Source: Micrococcus lylae NBRC 15355 (lineage in GTDB: Bacteria; Actinomycetota; Actinomycetes; Actinomycetales; Micrococcaceae). From it: a DNA stretch of 64,000 nt. Shown here in pieces: positions 43,376-52,363 of this stretch. The stretch covers positions 51,586 to 115,585 of the forward strand of contig NZ_BCSN01000002.1 of NCBI RefSeq assembly GCF_001570885.1. The letters are read 5' to 3'. The position numbers were made by a program, and so were the translations under genes. The notes under the pieces are model-generated. The model was not told where the DNA came from. It was given only the letters and a program-made list of their open reading frames with translations, and ran no database searches. Every line of letters begins with the position of its first letter. The stretch's first letter is position 1.

Positions 43376-44817
43376 CGTGCAAGCCTACCCAACCCGGCGG
43401 CCCGGTCCCCCACCGGCAGCGCGTCGGCCGTGGTCAGCGCGGGCGTGGCGGACTCGAGCAGCCGCACCAGACGGTCCACGGCGTCCCCGCCGCGTGGGTC
43501 CACGAGGTTGCCCATCATGCGCACGACGATGCGGAACAGCGGCGGCGTGGACATGCCCAGGGCCAGGCCGGCGCGCATCACGGCAGGGTTGCCGATGAGC
43601 TGCGCGAACTGGCGGCCGAGCTGGAAGTGGCGGCCCCAGAGGTGCTGGGTGAGCACCGGGTAGCGCTGCAGCACGGCGTCCGCGCCGCGCGCGGTGCCGG
43701 CGGCCAGGGCCTGCACGGCCAGGTCCGCGGCGTGGCGGGCGGCCTCCATGGCGAAGCCGATGCCCTCGCCGTTGAACGGGGAGACCATGCCTGCGGCGTC
43801 GCCCACCAGGAGCATGCCGGGCACGTGCTGCGGGGTGCGGTTGAACGCCATGGGCAGGGCGGCGCCGAGGATCCGGGAGTGCCGGGTGTCCTCGCCGATG
43901 CCCCAGTCGGCCTCGAGGGCCCCGGTCCAGTCCTTCAGCAGCTGCCGGTAGTCCAGCTTCCCGAACTGCGGGGAGGTGTCCAGGATGCCGAGTCCGACGT
44001 TCACGGTGCCGTCGGCCAGGGGGAACAGCCAGCCGTAGCCCGGCAGCGGGTTGCCGTCCGCGTCCGGCAGGCGCAGCCAGGACTCCATCCACTCGGCGCG
44101 GTCGCCGGCCAGGACCGGAACGGCGCCGTCCGGTCCGGGGGCACCGGCGGTGTAGTAGGCGCGCACGGCCACACCCATGGGGCGGTCCTCACGGCGGTGG
44201 ATGCCGGCGGACACGGCGGCGCGGGTGGAGTTGCCGTCGCAGGCGAGGGTGATCGGGGCCTGCACGTGCACGCGGCGGCCGGTCCTGCGGCCGCGCTCGT
44301 CCAGCTGCTCGGCGGCCAGCCCGACCACACGCCCCGCCTCGTCCCGCAGCACCGAGCGCACGGCGTGGCGCTCACGCACCTCGGCCCCGGCGGTGCGGGC
44401 GTGCTCCACGAGCAGGCGGTCGAAGTCCTGGCGGGTGCGGGTCAGCGCGTAGTCCGGCCAGCTCTCGGTGGTCGGCCACGGCACATCCACGCCCCTGTCC
44501 CCGGCGCGCAGGCGCAGGCCGCGGATGCGCTGCCAGCCGCCGTCGTCCCCGGCCTCGCCGCAGTGGGGCACGCCCAGCAGCTGCAGCTCCTTCACGGCCT
44601 GCGGGGTGAGGCCGTCTCCGCACACCTTCTCCCGTGGGTGCGCGGTCTTCTCCAGCACCACCACGTGCACGCCCGCCCGCGCCAGGTGCCAGGCGGCGGT
44701 GGCGCCGGCGGGCCCGCCTCCGGCGATCACGACGTCGGCACACACCGCCTCGGGCACCTCGCCGGGCTCGGTGGACGGGTCGGGCACGGTGTGCCCGTCA
44801 TGGGGCCGGGGGTTCAT
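43372..44817 (-). CDS. menJ: Menaquinone reductase MenJ (geranylgeranyl-reductase family flavoprotein)
   Basis: 481 aa. FAD-dependent reductase; in mycobacteria MenJ saturates the second isoprene unit of the menaquinone tail. The Rossmann start is ADVVIAGGGPAGATAAWHLARAG (about 27-49), with VCGDGLTPQAV (about 65-75) the hallmark of the geranylgeranyl-reductase group, then YGWLFPLADGTVNVGLG and the FAD-binding LLVGDAAGMVSPFNGEGIGFA. ATG 44817 overlaps the menD stop; its stop overlaps the prenyl synthase GTG. The gene could also act on archaeal-type or carotenoid prenyl chains, but the men context favours menaquinone. Confidence 0.93.
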   Translation of the reverse strand: MNPRPHDGHTVPDPSTEPGEVPEAVCADVVIAGGGPAGATAAWHLARAGVHVVVLEKTAHPREKVCGDGLTPQAVKELQLLGVPHCGEAGDDGGWQRIRGLRLRAGDRGVDVPWPTTESWPDYALTRTRQDFDRLLVEHARTAGAEVRERHAVRSVLRDEAGRVVGLAAEQLDERGRRTGRRVHVQAPITLACDGNSTRAAVSAGIHRREDRPMGVAVRAYYTAGAPGPDGAVPVLAGDRAEWMESWLRLPDADGNPLPGYGWLFPLADGTVNVGLGILDTSPQFGKLDYRQLLKDWTGALEADWGIGEDTRHSRILGAALPMAFNRTPQHVPGMLLVGDAAGMVSPFNGEGIGFAMEAARHAADLAVQALAAGTARGADAVLQRYPVLTQHLWGRHFQLGRQFAQLIGNPAVMRAGLALGMSTPPLFRIVVRMMGNLVDPRGGDAVDRLVRLLESATPALTTADALPVGDRAAGLGRLAR

Positions 44818-46763
44818 GCGGTGACCTCCGTGACGGTGGTGCGGGCGCCGTCGTCGGCGAAGGTGGCGCGGACGGCCTCGGCGAGCGCGGCGGCCACGCC
44901 GGGGCGGTCGGCGCGGTCGCAGCGGACCTCGATCAGGCGGCGTCCGCCGGTGTGGTCGGACAGGGCGTGGACGAGCTCGGCGGTGGTGGCGACGGGCACG
45001 TGCTGCACGCCGTAGGCGGCGGCGAGGGCGGCGAAGTCCACGGAGTGCGGGGTGCCGAACAGGCGCTCGACGATCCCGCCCATGCCGGGGACCTGGGCGA
45101 CCTGGCCGTGCTCGAGGCCGGCGAAGATCGCTCCGCCGGCGTCGTTGACCACCACGAGGTCCAGGTCGGGCTCGTCCTCGTCGGTGCCGGCGAGCAGGCC
45201 GCCGGCGTCGTGCAGGGCGGTGAGGTCGCCGAGCAGGGCCACGGTGCGGCGCTGGCTGGCCAGAGCGACGCCCGCGGCGGTGGAGACGGTGCCGTCGATG
45301 CCGGCCAGGCCGCGGTTGGCGTAGACCTCGTTGTACGGGGTGGCCGGCGGGCGCCACGTGAGGTCCACGTCCCGGATCACGGACGAGGATCCGAGCACGA
45401 GCGGACCGTGCACCACGGAGGCACAGGTCTGGGCGGTCTGCTGCGGGGACATCCCGAAGCGGGGCTGCACGCCGAGCAGCACGTCCTCCACGGCGGACTG
45501 TGCGCGCATGGAGGCGGCCTGCCAGGCGTGGAGCCAGCCGGCCTCGCCCTGGCCGGCGAAGTCCGCCAGATCCTCCAGACAGGAGAAGAGCTCCTCCCGG
45601 CGGCGACCGGCCTCGAACCACGGGGCCGGTTCCGGGACGTAGAGGGCGGTGTCCACGTCCGCGCGGCGCAGCAGGGCTGCCACGGGACGGGTGAGGGTGG
45701 GGCGGCCGAAGAGGACCACCCGGTCGATGCGCTCGGCCAGCGGGTGCCCGGCAGGGCCGTCGGCGGCGCCCGCTCCCGCGGCAGGGCCGAGCAGCAGCGG
45801 GTAGGCCGCGATCGCGTTCACGCTGAAGCGGGCGTTGGAGCTGGGCTCGGCCAGCAGCGGCAGGCCGAGGGCCATGGCGAAGGCGGCGGCCACGGGGCCG
45901 GCGTCGTGCCCGGCGAGCACCACGGTCCGGCGCTCGGCACGGCCGGCGACCTGCAGCTCCGGGAAGCCGGACAGGTCCGTGCCGGCGGGACGCCACACCT
46001 GCACGGGCGCGGCCTTCTGCGCGGCGGCCAGGCAGCCGGAGAGGTCCGGCAGCGTGCCGGTCGACGGGTGCGCGTCCAGCACCTCGCCGCGGCCGGTCTC
46101 CGGCAGGACGTGCTCGGTGCCTGCCGGGGTGAGGGCCCCGATGCGGGCGGCCTCCGCGTCATCCGGGACCAGCGGCTCGGCGAAGTGCAGGTTCAGGTGC
46201 ACCGGCCCGGCCGGGGCGTCCTGGACGGTCACGGAGCCGCCGTCCTCCGAGGCGAGGAAGCCGTCGGCGGCCAGGAGGGCCGAACGCACGCTGGAGGCGA
46301 CGCGTGACAGGTGCGCGCCGCCGTCGTGCCCGTCCTCCGGCGAGGAGTGCAGGGACGCGGCGAAGCGGACGTGGTGCGGGAAGACCCCCGGCTGCTCGGT
46401 GGTCTGATTGGCGCCGGTGCCGACCATCTCGGCGGGACGGTCCGCCGTCAGCGCGACCACGCGCGTGCCGGCGTGGAAGGACTCCATCAGGGCCGGCAGC
46501 AGGTTGCCGACGGCCGAGCCGGACGTGGTCACCACGCCGACCGGGCGGCCTGAGCCCAGGGACAGGCCGTGGGCGAGGAAGCCGGCGGAGCGCTCGTCGA
46601 CGCGCACGTGCAGGCGGACCTCGCCCGCGCGCTCGCAGGCGGCCAGCGCGTACACGAGCGGGGCCGAGCGGGAACCGGGGCAGATCACGACCTCCCGCAT
46701 GCCGCCGTCGATCAGGGAGTGGACCACCGTGCGCGCCACGGCCAGGGAGTCGGCTGAAGTCAT
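44814..46763 (-). CDS. menD: SEPHCHC synthase MenD
   Basis: 649 aa, longer than the 556 of E. coli but normal for actinobacteria. Thiamine-diphosphate enzyme that joins isochorismate and 2-oxoglutarate in menaquinone synthesis. Pyrimidine-binding half: EVVICPGSRSAPLVYALA and HVRVDERSAGFLAHGLSLGSGRPVGVVTTSGSAVGNLLPA, with the catalytic glutamate E in VRVDERS (about 58-64); FHAGTRVVALTADRP follows. The diphosphate-binding part near the C-terminus is LLGDLTALHDAGGLL (GD plus the later N residue in VVVNDAGGAIF). ATG 46763 chosen; a TAGACT lies 10 nt upstream. First gene of the menD-menJ-prenyl synthase operon. Confidence 0.96.
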   Translation of the reverse strand: MTSADSLAVARTVVHSLIDGGMREVVICPGSRSAPLVYALAACERAGEVRLHVRVDERSAGFLAHGLSLGSGRPVGVVTTSGSAVGNLLPALMESFHAGTRVVALTADRPAEMVGTGANQTTEQPGVFPHHVRFAASLHSSPEDGHDGGAHLSRVASSVRSALLAADGFLASEDGGSVTVQDAPAGPVHLNLHFAEPLVPDDAEAARIGALTPAGTEHVLPETGRGEVLDAHPSTGTLPDLSGCLAAAQKAAPVQVWRPAGTDLSGFPELQVAGRAERRTVVLAGHDAGPVAAAFAMALGLPLLAEPSSNARFSVNAIAAYPLLLGPAAGAGAADGPAGHPLAERIDRVVLFGRPTLTRPVAALLRRADVDTALYVPEPAPWFEAGRRREELFSCLEDLADFAGQGEAGWLHAWQAASMRAQSAVEDVLLGVQPRFGMSPQQTAQTCASVVHGPLVLGSSSVIRDVDLTWRPPATPYNEVYANRGLAGIDGTVSTAAGVALASQRRTVALLGDLTALHDAGGLLAGTDEDEPDLDLVVVNDAGGAIFAGLEHGQVAQVPGMGGIVERLFGTPHSVDFAALAAAYGVQHVPVATTAELVHALSDHTGGRRLIEVRCDRADRPGVAAALAEAVRATFADDGARTTVTEVTA

Positions 46764-46854
46764 GGTGCCCACCAGTCTAGGCCGGTCCGCCCCGACGGAG
46801 GGACCGGGCAGTGCGGGGCGAGACCGGCACGCAACGGGCTCCACACGGGCACGG

Positions 46855-46888
46855 CCGAGGCCCGGACACCTGTGTGTCCGGGCCTCGG
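46855..46888 (-). terminator. Terminator of phoX
   Basis: CCGAGGCCCGGACAC (46855-46869) pairs perfectly with 46874-46888 around CTGT, 60 bp after the phoX stop. Confidence 0.85.
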
Positions 46889-46946
46889 AAGGCGCCGGCG
46901 ACGAGGGCGTGCGGTCCGCGTCGTCAGCGCTCAGCGGTCGGCGGCG

Positions 46947-49082
46947 TCAGCAGTCCGCGTCGTCGGCGGTGAACTGGCGGTCGTCGTTCCAGGCGCCGTT
47001 CTTGTGCATGCCGGAACGGTGCTCCCAGGCGGTCTGGTCCTCGGTCAGCCACACCTGCACCACGGACGGGCGCGGAGCACGGACCTTGTCCCCCACCTGG
47101 ATCGGCCCGTTAGCCGGAAGGTGGTCGGGCCACAGGGACGTGTGGGCGCCCCACTCGCCGTCCTCGCCCGGGTGCTGCACATTGACGAACACCGAGTTGT
47201 CCAGGTCGTGGATGACCGGGCCGCAGGTCTCGGCGTCGCGCGGCACGGACAGGAACTGGGCCACGCGGCCACGGTCCGGGCCCTGCAGGACGACCTTGTG
47301 GAGGGCGTCGCCGTAGCCGATGGTGCCGGGGGCGCCGTCGGTGGAGATCCACAGGTTGCCGCGCGAGTCGAACGCGAGGTTGTCCGGGCAGGAGATCGGC
47401 GAGACCTTCTCCTTCGGGTAGCCCTGGAAGTACACGGAGGAGGACATGCGCGGGTCGCCTGCCAGCAGCAGGATGTTCCACACGAAGGAGGTGGCGGTGT
47501 GGTCTCCGCCGGCCTCCTTCATCTCCACCACGTGGCCGTCGCGGTTGCCGACCACCGGGTTGACCTCGTCCACCTCGGTGCGGTCCTTGTTGTTGGTCAG
47601 CGCCATGTAGACGCGGCCGTTCACCGGGTTGGTCTCCACGTCCTCCGGACGGTCCATCTTGGTCGCACCGACCTTGTCCGCGGCCAGGCGGGTGTTGATG
47701 AGCACCTCGGCCACGGTGAAGCCGGGGACGAAGGACTCGGTGTCCGAGGTCAGCGCGATCCACTCGCCACAGCCGTCGAAGCGACCGTCCGAGGGGAGGG
47801 TGCCCTTGCCGTCGATCTGCGCTGCCGGGGAGTCCCCGGTGAACTTCGCCACGTACAGGGTGCCGGCGGAGAGCAGGCCCATGTTGTGCTTCTTGTCGCC
47901 CTCCACGTAGGTGCCGGCGGAGACGAACTTGTACAGGTAGTCATGGCGCTGGTCGTCACCGGAGTAGACGACCACCTTGCCGTTGTCCGCGACGACGGCG
48001 GTGCCGGCCTCGTGCTTGAAGCGGCCGAGCATGGTGTGCTTCACCGGCGTGGAGGTCGGGTCCTCGGGGTCGATCTCCACGATCCAGCCGAAGCGGTTGC
48101 CCTCGTTGACGTAGCCCTCGTTGCGCAGGTCGAAGCGCGGGTGGAACTTCTCCCAGCCGCGGGCGGTCGGCTCGTCGGCGTAGCCGATGCGCTCCTGGGC
48201 CTCGTTGTTGGTCACCGGGCCGTTGAAGTAGCCGTCGAAGTTCTCCTCACCGGAGAGCACGGTGCCCCACGGGGTGAACCCGCCGGCGCAGTTGCCGAGG
48301 GTGCCGAGCACCTTGGTGCCGGTGGGGTCCTCCGCGGTCTTGAGCAGCTCGTGGCCGGCCGCCGGGCCGTCCACGGTGAACTCCGTCATGCCGGTGATGC
48401 GGCGGTTGCGGGCGCCGCCGCGGACGTACTCCCACTTGCTGCCCACGGAGTCGCGGCGCAGCTCGACCACGGAGAGGCCGTGGGCGGCCAGGCCGATGTC
48501 GGCGACCTCCTGCGGGTTGGCCTCGATGAACTCCGGGGAGAACATGATGTTCTCGTTGGTGTACTCGTGGTTGGACACCAGCAGGCCGGTCAGGCCGGTC
48601 TCGTCGTCGGCCTGGACTGCGAGGAAGTCGCAGTTGTACCCGAACTGCTTCGCCTGGGCGGCGGCGGTCTGGGCCTCGATCTGGAACTCCGGGGAGTCGG
48701 CGAAGAGCGGGTCGCCCCAGCGGAGGATGACCCCGTGGTCGTAGCCGGCCGGGACCGTCATCTGGTCCACCACACGGGAGACCGGGTTGATGGCGGTGAA
48801 CGGCAGGGTTCCGGCGCCGGTGGAGCCGTTGGCCGGGGCCACGGCGAGCGCCTGGGCGGATTCGGGGCGGGCGACGGAGGCACCCACGACCACGGCGGCG
48901 GCCAGGCCTCCGCCCAGGGCCATGCGGCGCGAGATGGCCCTCTCCGCGACGTCGCGGAAGGTCTCGTTCTCCGAGCGGTTCGGGACTGGCTTGGCGCAGG
49001 CGTTGGCGCACTTGAGCTCGCAGGTGACGGCGGAGCGGTTGCCCCGGGTGTGGCCGGCCATCGGCAGGAGGCGCTTGAGCAT
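46947..49082 (-). CDS. phoX: PhoX-family alkaline phosphatase, Tat-exported
   Basis: 711 aa. Calcium- and iron-dependent phosphomonoesterase that scavenges phosphate outside the cell. An N-terminal region with a CELKCANAC cysteine cluster leads to a twin-arginine signal, ISRRMALGGG (R52-R53), and a hydrophobic stretch ending SAQALA (about 75-90). Mature part shows LLVSNHEYTNENIMF, GGFTPWGTVLSGEENFDGYF, DDQRHDYLYKFVSAGTY and DRPEDVETNPVNGRVY, all PhoX family blocks with metal-ligand acidic residues. ATG 49082 follows GAAGGGAACGTC. Expression under phosphate limitation is expected. Confidence 0.95.
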   Translation of the reverse strand: MLKRLLPMAGHTRGNRSAVTCELKCANACAKPVPNRSENETFRDVAERAISRRMALGGGLAAAVVVGASVARPESAQALAVAPANGSTGAGTLPFTAINPVSRVVDQMTVPAGYDHGVILRWGDPLFADSPEFQIEAQTAAAQAKQFGYNCDFLAVQADDETGLTGLLVSNHEYTNENIMFSPEFIEANPQEVADIGLAAHGLSVVELRRDSVGSKWEYVRGGARNRRITGMTEFTVDGPAAGHELLKTAEDPTGTKVLGTLGNCAGGFTPWGTVLSGEENFDGYFNGPVTNNEAQERIGYADEPTARGWEKFHPRFDLRNEGYVNEGNRFGWIVEIDPEDPTSTPVKHTMLGRFKHEAGTAVVADNGKVVVYSGDDQRHDYLYKFVSAGTYVEGDKKHNMGLLSAGTLYVAKFTGDSPAAQIDGKGTLPSDGRFDGCGEWIALTSDTESFVPGFTVAEVLINTRLAADKVGATKMDRPEDVETNPVNGRVYMALTNNKDRTEVDEVNPVVGNRDGHVVEMKEAGGDHTATSFVWNILLLAGDPRMSSSVYFQGYPKEKVSPISCPDNLAFDSRGNLWISTDGAPGTIGYGDALHKVVLQGPDRGRVAQFLSVPRDAETCGPVIHDLDNSVFVNVQHPGEDGEWGAHTSLWPDHLPANGPIQVGDKVRAPRPSVVQVWLTEDQTAWEHRSGMHKNGAWNDDRQFTADDADC

Positions 49083-49230
49083 GACGTTCCCTTCGGTGCA
49101 TGGGGACGGCCCGTGTCCGGACCGCGAGGAGTGTCGGGGCTTCACGACGGCGGCCGCTGCCGTACCCGTGCGCGACGCCCACCGCCACTGTGCGCGGCCC
49201 ACGTCACGGTGGGCTGACGCCTGGACGACC

Positions 49231-49252
49231 GGCAGGTGAACGTGTGCGAACC
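49231..49252 (-). promoter_or_regulatory. Possible PHO-box half sites upstream of phoX
   Basis: On the minus strand GTTCGCACAC is followed directly by GTTCACCTGC. Actinobacterial PHO boxes are 11-bp direct repeats with GTTCACC cores; here the spacing is 10 bp, so the match is imperfect. About 150 bp upstream of the phoX start. Confidence 0.3.
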
Positions 49253-49358
49253 GCCACTTTTCGTCACGATGACATGCTGTAATCCCGGAGTGAGCGGGCC
49301 GGTCCCTCGCACTTCTCGGCGATGTCGGGGCCGGACGGCCGATCCGCTCGGCCCGGCC

Positions 49359-50432
49359 TCAGTGCTGCGCGGCGAGCACGGCGTGCGCGCCGTGGACGCG
49401 GCGGGCCCACCGGTCGTGGCTCGCCGCGTCGGCGCGAACGGCCTCGAGCAGGGCGGGGTCCGGCTCGGGCGCGCTCACGCCGGGGACGGGCAGCATGCCG
49501 CCGGACGGGGTCCAGGCCGGGTCGCAGACGTCCCGGGAGAACAGGGCGCCGGTGCCCAGCCCGCAGGCGAAGGGCAGTCGGGGCAGGTGCGCGGCGAGCG
49601 CCGCCGACCCGGCCAACCCGACGGAGGTGTCCAACGCGCTGGAGACCACGGCGTCCAGGCCGGCGGCCTCCACGATCGCCGCGGCCCGGCGCACCCCGCC
49701 CAGCGGCTGCACCTTCACCACGATCAGGTCGGCCGCATCGGCCTGCGCCACCGCGAGCGGGTCGGCCTCCTTGCGCACGGCCTCGTCCGCGGCGATCCGG
49801 GTGGGCACTCCGCGCTCGCGCAGCTCTCGGCGCACGGCGGCCAACGGCTCGATCCCGGGCACCGGCTGCTCGGCGTACTCCAGCCCCACGTCCTCGAGCT
49901 CGGTGAGCACGTCCACCGCCTGCTCGTGCGTCCAGCCCATGTTGGCGTCCACGCGCAGGGCGGCCTGCGGCAGCAGCTCCCGGACTCGACGCACGCGGGC
50001 CAGGTCCTCCTCCCGAGAGCCGGCCACGAGCCGCCCGTCCGGTCCGTGCTCGGCGACCTTCACCTTCACCGCGGTGATGCCGTCCCCGTACTTCGCCAGG
50101 ACGCGTTCCACGTCCTCGGCGGCCACCGCCGGGACAGTCGCGTTCACGGGCACGGCGTCCCGCACCGGCTCCGGCCAGCCCTGCCAGCCTGCCTCGACCG
50201 CAGCGGCCAGCCAGCGCGAGGACTCCTCGTCCCCGTACTCCGGGAAGGGCGAGAACTCGGCCCAGCCGGCCGGTCCGCGCAGCAGCAGCGCCTCCCGCCG
50301 GGTGGTCCCGCGGAACCTCACGGTCATCGGCAGGGACACGGCCACGGCATGCTCGAGCAGCTCCTCCACGCTCGGCAGGGACGGCCCCGCAGGGGCACCG
50401 GGCAGCGGGGGCAGGACGGTGTCGGCGCTCAT
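49359..50432 (-). CDS. menC: o-Succinylbenzoate synthase MenC
   Basis: 357 aa. Enolase-superfamily dehydratase of the menaquinone pathway. The barrel has the catalytic lysine pair in TAVKVKVAEHG (about 130-140), metal ligands in LRVDANMGWTHEQ (Asp), YAEQPVPGIEPL (Glu) and RIAADEAVRKEADP (Asp), and the second catalytic lysine in LIVVKVQPLGGVRRA. Short N-terminal capping domain. ATG 50432 sits 7 nt after TAGACT (leaderless). It is separated from menD by the phoX gene, so the men genes are not one operon. Confidence 0.95.
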   Translation of the reverse strand: MSADTVLPPLPGAPAGPSLPSVEELLEHAVAVSLPMTVRFRGTTRREALLLRGPAGWAEFSPFPEYGDEESSRWLAAAVEAGWQGWPEPVRDAVPVNATVPAVAAEDVERVLAKYGDGITAVKVKVAEHGPDGRLVAGSREEDLARVRRVRELLPQAALRVDANMGWTHEQAVDVLTELEDVGLEYAEQPVPGIEPLAAVRRELRERGVPTRIAADEAVRKEADPLAVAQADAADLIVVKVQPLGGVRRAAAIVEAAGLDAVVSSALDTSVGLAGSAALAAHLPRLPFACGLGTGALFSRDVCDPAWTPSGGMLPVPGVSAPEPDPALLEAVRADAASHDRWARRVHGAHAVLAAQH

Positions 50433-50439
50433 GCTCCCC

Positions 50440-50445
50440 AGTCTA
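50440..50445 (-). promoter_or_regulatory. -10 hexamer TAGACT of menC
   Basis: TAGACT on the minus strand, 7 nt before ATG 50432. Confidence 0.5.
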
Positions 50446-50522
50446 GGAACGCCCCCGGCCACAGGCCCGGGCGGGCCGGACGCGGACGGCGGACAGCCGT
50501 CGTCGGGACACCGCCGGGGCCG

Positions 50523-51134
50523 TCAGCGCGCGGCGAGGTACCCGAGCCTCCGGGCCACGGCCACCGCGCGCCCGTGCGAGCCCAGCACGCCCTCGAGCGC
50601 GCCGACCACCTGACCGAGCACCTCCTCGGTCAGCCGCCAGTCCTCGGTGAACGGGTCGTCGGCACCGGCCCACACACGCCCCACCGCGCACAGGGCCAGG
50701 GTCATCTCGGCCAGGTCCCGGAACACGGGCTCCGGCTCGTCCAGGCGGTCCTCCCAGCCCTCCTCGCCGGCCATGAGGACCGCACCGGTGGAGGCCTCGT
50801 GGATGAACGGGTCGCCGCCCTGGAGCGCGACCACGGTCCAGTCGTCGTTCCAGTCGACCAGGCGGGCCCCCGTGCGGCGGGACCAGCGGAAGCCGGCCTG
50901 CTCGTCCCAGAGGCGCTCGAGCGGGAAGAACAGGAAGGGAAGCCCCAGGGTGTCCACCTCCACCCAGCCCGGCCCCACCTGGCGGTAGTAGGCGGCCAGC
51001 GCCGGGGCCAGCGGCTCTTCGGAGCCCCACTCGATCGGCTCCTGGCGGAAGACCGGCCCGTGCACGGCCAGGGCGTCCCGTGCGGCGGCGAGGGCGGCGG
51101 AGGACGGGGCGGGGGCGGAGGCTGCGGGCTGCAT
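50523..51134 (-). CDS. SUKH-like/SMI1-type protein, tentative
   Basis: 203 aa. Contains WNDDWTVVALQGGDPFIHEASTGAVLMA (about 110-137), the pattern of SMI1/KNR4-type domains in which a conserved GDP(I/F) segment precedes the final strands, and an earlier aromatic block LGLPFLFFPLERLWDEQAGF. It is less clear than the copy at 41122. No toxin or secretion gene lies next to it. ATG 51134 is assumed; an in-frame ATG further upstream has no conserved sequence. Confidence 0.6.
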   Translation of the reverse strand: MQPAASAPAPSSAALAAARDALAVHGPVFRQEPIEWGSEEPLAPALAAYYRQVGPGWVEVDTLGLPFLFFPLERLWDEQAGFRWSRRTGARLVDWNDDWTVVALQGGDPFIHEASTGAVLMAGEEGWEDRLDEPEPVFRDLAEMTLALCAVGRVWAGADDPFTEDWRLTEEVLGQVVGALEGVLGSHGRAVAVARRLGYLAAR

Positions 51135-51262
51135 GCCGTCAGGCTCACACGCCCCGGCGAACCCTGCCCCCAGGTGAGGGGACGGGCCGGTGAGCATTCC
51201 GTGAAGGGAAGGTGGCGTGTTCCGTCACAGGGTTTCCCAGGCGGGACCGCCATGATGGAGAC

Positions 51263-52195
51263 ATGCACCCCGACCCGTTCGAGTCCGCGCACCCGGCTCC
51301 GGCCGGCCCCCGCCCCACCCGCTGGTGGCTGTGGCTGCTCGGAGCGCTGCTGTGTGCCCTCGCGGTGGTCGCCGTGTTCCAGACGTTCGTGAGATCGAGC
51401 ACCGGCCAGGTCCTCGAGTACCGCGCGTTCCAGGCCGTGGAGCCGGCGCCCGGCGACGCGTTCGGTCCGTCCCCGGCCACCACCGCCCTCACGTACGCCC
51501 CGTACGTGGCCCTGGGCTGCGCGGCGCTGGGCGTCGCGGTGCAGCTGTCCCGCCGCCGCTGGCAGTCCGCCGTGGCCGTGGTGGCCGCGGCGGTCGGCGC
51601 GAACGTCACCACCCAGGTCCTCAAGCACGGCCTGGAACGCCCCTACTTCGACAACGGCGTCCCCTATGTGGTGGGCAACTCTCTGCCGTCCGGGCACACG
51701 ACCCTGGCCGCCACCGCCGCCGCGGTCCTCCTGCTGACCGCCCCCGTGCGCTGGCGTCCGCTCGCCGCGCTCGTCGGCGCCGTGCTGACCGGGGTGATCT
51801 CCTCCGCGGCGTTCCTGGAGGCCTGGCACCGCCCGTCGGACATGGTCGCGGCCATCGCGGTGGCCGCAGGCTGGGCCTTCCTCGCCGCCCCGTTCGTCCA
51901 GCGCGAGGACGGGATCGACCGCGGCCAGACGGCCTCCCCCACCACCTGCGAGGTGGTCCTGTGGGCCGCCGGCATCCTGGGCGTGGCCGCCTCGGCCGTG
52001 CTGCTGGGCATGGCCGTGTCCACGGCGGACCCCAGCCCCTCCCCCGGCCCGATCGCCCTCACCGCCGGCGTGGTCATCTGCGTGACCCCGGCCCCGCTCG
52101 CCTGGGCCGCGCTGGTCACGTCGCTGCGCCATGAGCGCCGCTGGCAGCGCCGCCGCACCCGCCGGCGTCCGCGCCCGTACGCGCGCGCCTTCTGA
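51263..52195 (+). CDS. PAP2-family membrane phosphatase
   Basis: 310 aa. Integral phosphatase, probably acting on undecaprenyl diphosphate or phosphatidic acid. The three-part signature is complete: KHGLERPYF (K-x6-R-P, about 116-124), SLPSGHTTLA (about 134-143) and SSAAFLEAWHRPSD (S-x4-AxxHRPSD, about 180-193). Eight hydrophobic segments, with the active site facing outwards. The C-terminal 25 residues are very basic. ATG 51263 is preceded by GGAG within CATGATGGAGAC. Confidence 0.9.
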   Translation: MHPDPFESAHPAPAGPRPTRWWLWLLGALLCALAVVAVFQTFVRSSTGQVLEYRAFQAVEPAPGDAFGPSPATTALTYAPYVALGCAALGVAVQLSRRRWQSAVAVVAAAVGANVTTQVLKHGLERPYFDNGVPYVVGNSLPSGHTTLAATAAAVLLLTAPVRWRPLAALVGAVLTGVISSAAFLEAWHRPSDMVAAIAVAAGWAFLAAPFVQREDGIDRGQTASPTTCEVVLWAAGILGVAASAVLLGMAVSTADPSPSPGPIALTAGVVICVTPAPLAWAALVTSLRHERRWQRRRTRRRPRPYARAF

Positions 52196-52280
52196 GCCCC
52201 TCCTCGTCCCCTCCCGACGACGGCACCGCCCTCCGGCGACGGCCCTCGCCGTCCTCGTCCCACTGCGCAGGTACGACGAC

Positions 52281-52320
52281 GGGCCCGGGAGGCGACCGGT
52301 GAAGGTCGCCTCCCGGGCCC
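52281..52320. terminator. Bidirectional terminator between PAP2 and bkd operon
   Basis: GGGCCCGGGAGGCGACC (52281-52297) pairs perfectly with 52304-52320 around GGTGAA, a 17-bp stem placed between converging transcripts. Confidence 0.9.
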
Positions 52321-52363
52321 GCCCGCCCTGGAAGGGTGCCCCGCCCCCGCAGGCGGGGTCCGA

